Source: an uncultured bacterium (GTDB taxonomy: Bacteria; Planctomycetota; Phycisphaerae; Phycisphaerales; SM1A02). Taken from it: a stretch of DNA of 44,639 nt. Made by a program: the position numbers and the translations under genes. Shown piece by piece: positions 44,601-44,639 of this stretch. The DNA is taken from assembly GCA_903891095.1 (NCBI GenBank), contig CAITDI010000110.1, forward strand, positions 1 through 44,639, in the 5' to 3' direction. A model generated the notes under the pieces. The model saw nothing but the letters and a program-made list of their open reading frames with translations. It was not told where the DNA came from and did not search any database. How positions within the stretch are numbered: the stretch's first letter is position 1; every line of letters begins with the position of its first letter.

Positions 44601-44639
44601 TGGCCCTGCACGGTCACGTTCGAGAGCGAGACGGTGCCG
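38603..44639 (-). CDS. Giant repetitive surface protein, 5' end beyond window
   Basis: 2011 residues are present; the frame is open to the window edge, so the N-terminus is missing. The parts in order are: a beta-helix-like region (first about 200 residues, GNVYVTNASGSIERGILAA); about 13 repeats of about 102 residues (nt about 39950-44010); a cohesin-like domain (VVATGNTFTVDVDVSGLSA and ARVMYDASKIEYVASS, about nt 39630-39960); an HYR-like domain (VTFSITYP, WSSTDDGGNTTSAARTVTV); a further beta domain; and a dockerin-like pair (GGDANDDNMVDILDF, 38953-38996, and VADINNDGWVDQTDIG, 38690-38737). It ends at EIDTAW. It is very rich in Ala, Thr, Ser and Leu with almost no Cys or Trp. It is probably an extracellular or S-layer-associated protein. 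Confidence 0.9.
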   Translation of the reverse strand, partial: GTVSLSNVTVQGHVGKAALTFQKYNDLSGVSMSGVSLKNCVAPWGDLVVDSTATGALNAGDTALKSIVLWNSGGVDATGVGFYTAGGSALSRSSLADCFTIENQIVHKLDTAALGFVRVVAGNVYVTNASGSIERGILAASAGDVINVQNGTPVVLTAAITKSVTFSGNFTITSSSIPTGSTADAVLNSFVTRGAPGATFTAVTSGMSADQLVAVSNNYAAFNGGVSGGVAITSAQTPAQITTLLAGAADGSAVVDATGMSSAQLNSVAAYAVKVVDNGVTGTMLVTSGSTDSTLGALLGKTSTGATVYVDGTTMTTTALSSVAANDSKIDEISNLALTSAQSASEITTLLGKSVASASTGKAMATADAYTMSDAQLTSVSGGIAKVASIANLALTSAQPFGEIDNLLSKATGAVADATSMGATQLSSLGAGAASIATDGITGTLEVSSSVTSLDALLGKTAVAATVNVNASTMTDAYLTTLSSNISKVDLITNLSLANAQSTTEIANLLTVATGAVANATSMDTTKLSALGYASSSIAADGVTGTLAVNSSVTSLDNLLGKTAVAATVNVNASGMSDAYLTVLSSNILKVDAITSLALTSAQPFGEIEKLLSKSTGAVANATSMVATQLSALGAGAASIADNGITGTMLVSSSVNNLGGLLGKAASGASSDIQVNAASMSNGQLSALATYYGKLDSLTNLALTSAQTSGEIGNLLAVATGAVADGTSMTPSQLTVIGAGASAIATDGVTGTLAVTNEVGNLNALLGKTAVAATVNVDASSMEASYKSVLSSNIAKVDAIANLALASTEDATAIGNLLSKASAATAVATSMDATQLTALGATASALADSGVTGTAAITSSVNNLGALLGKTSTAATVNVNASGMTDAYLTTLSDNISKVDLITSLSLANAQSTTEIANLLTVASGAVANATGMDASKLSALGFGSSSIAADGVTGTLAVTSAVTSLDNLLGKTAVAATVNVDGAGFSDANLSVLVLKTAKVDSIFNLTVTDAQSAAEIADLLGKSIATASTGQAKAKAVATGMAYDKLNALATGAAKLADDVDGGVTGDMYITSDVIEIGALLGKTSLSANVTVNATGMSDSQLAQVSANIAKVDTFTSVSVTSALTAEQLTVILTNSTNVTAIATGMDASQLNALAANASSLAANGVTGTMLVTSGVTDSNLGALLAKTSASATVNVDATGMTATGLSAVAANDSKIDEISNLSLTNAQTAVEITTLLGKSVASASTGKAMAVADATSMDVSKLSALGGSYAKLAANGITGDVALSGGSSGVSDANITNLFAKISLTANVRFDGTGSGASTLSIVNTNIAKVDSALSIAFTNSQTVTELANLLGKSDVASDTADATGMDSNVGGKLATIADNYTKLANGGLTGAVSINANLTATQIGNLLSKLFTGSSFVGGTSVTINATGMTGAQLSSIAAAVAAISDPTAANSIYDITNLSLNAAQTSSEIATLLNVTNANQANVNATGMSQAQLGAVGDDPNAVNQVTGTITITADLTSAQIAAIMGNAAPSAVVNVDSNGMSAAQQAAVLSTAVMVVSTDSVVATGNTFTVDVDVSGLSADAVGMQARVMYDASKIEYVASSSVGGTDMPTQVFATAGSGYVTFATGVDFTGSGAGIRSGNVAKLTFRAIVPFCNATNLVWLATSGFNNRITTGDATPALIPFTATNFSNVTSLNNLQLAGVPSDTSLPADAGTVAGAAVANPGVTASNNCTSVPVTFSITYPNASTGTTWPARFPVGVSTITWSSTDDGGNTTSAARTVTVFNYQLATIDVNLVGGINPNLSFTQTVRVHLSSGASVNTVVSFTGKNGALVDAQIPVRDDYTCITVKDATHTLSAAQTLSVSGTKYVASGSFELIGGDANDDNMVDILDFGTFVADRGAGKNANSRSNYDRNVVVNNGDFSYISINFLLTGADCAGGNFNGQGPLTQVSVKDLRRAGLGHLAVADINNDGWVDQTDIGLAIQGVYRPDVANPLDPADEVEIDTAW
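39950..44010 (-). repeat. Protein-coding repeat array, about 306-bp units
   Basis: About 13 copies of a unit of about 102 codons, recognisable by AQxxxEIxxLLxK (such as LTSAQPFGEIDNLL). Each unit splits into four segments of 23-28 residues, each beta-strand then helix: ITNLALTSAQPFGEI..., AVADATSMGATQL..., ITGTLEVSSSVTSL..., AATVNVNASTMTDAYL.... Copies vary from nearly identical to diverged. Copies four units apart (41890 and 43120 region) share long identical DNA stretches. Confidence 0.88.

Overview
The window is very GC-rich, gene-dense DNA that most resembles a member of the Planctomycetota, probably a Phycisphaerae-type bacterium. That placement is inference. It rests on secreted proteins carrying dockerin-like calcium motifs (GDANNDG, GGDANDD, DCNGDG), an FGE-fold secreted protein, a Tat-exported Gfo/Idh/MocA oxidoreductase and an ECF sigma factor of the type common in that phylum. 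No insertion sequence, phage module or CRISPR array is visible.

Layout. (1) 1-626: tRNA-Pro(CGG), then a roughly 198-bp tandem duplication that re-copies the tRNA 3' end and its hairpin, then a 12-bp repeat. A small lipoprotein gene follows. (2) 936-8507, minus strand: a tight run transcribed SGNH hydrolase, NodU/CmcH-type carbamoyltransferase, a 119-residue unknown protein, a NodB-type polysaccharide deacetylase and carB. This looks like a glycan-decorating operon placed beside the enzyme that makes its carbamoyl donor. (3) 8751-19411, minus strand: an eight-gene Bat-like operon with 3-12 bp gaps or 4-7 bp overlaps between most genes. It starts with a double-thioredoxin TlpA-like protein, then MoxR, DUF58, a membrane protein, two VWA proteins, a helical protein and a 1302-residue BatD-like protein. 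(4) 19521-24709: a YcaQ-like DNA glycosylase, a dockerin/TIG/FGE-fold secreted protein, an alpha-galactosidase behind a strong palindromic operator, and a small membrane protein. (5) 25002-30280: a hybrid four-PAS histidine kinase with two single-domain response regulators, then a PPK2 polyphosphate kinase. (6) 30476-38491: a Sel1-repeat protein, an arginase-family hydrolase, a MuiA-like DUF4139 protein, a Tat-secreted oxidoreductase, a GYF/dispanin-type membrane protein, and an ECF sigma factor divergent from a membrane protein with calcium-binding motifs. (7) 38603-44639, minus strand: the C-terminal 2011 residues of a giant surface protein, cut by the window edge. It is built of about 13 repeats of about 102 residues, then cohesin-like, HYR-like and dockerin-like modules.

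The most notable signals are the carbamoyltransferase/deacetylase/carB cluster, the hierarchical repeat architecture and the cohesin-plus-dockerin combination in the giant protein, the tRNA-tail duplication, the palindromic operators at 20832-20899 and 22356-22389, and a recurring pattern of 12-18 bp tandem repeats at or just before the 5' ends of genes.
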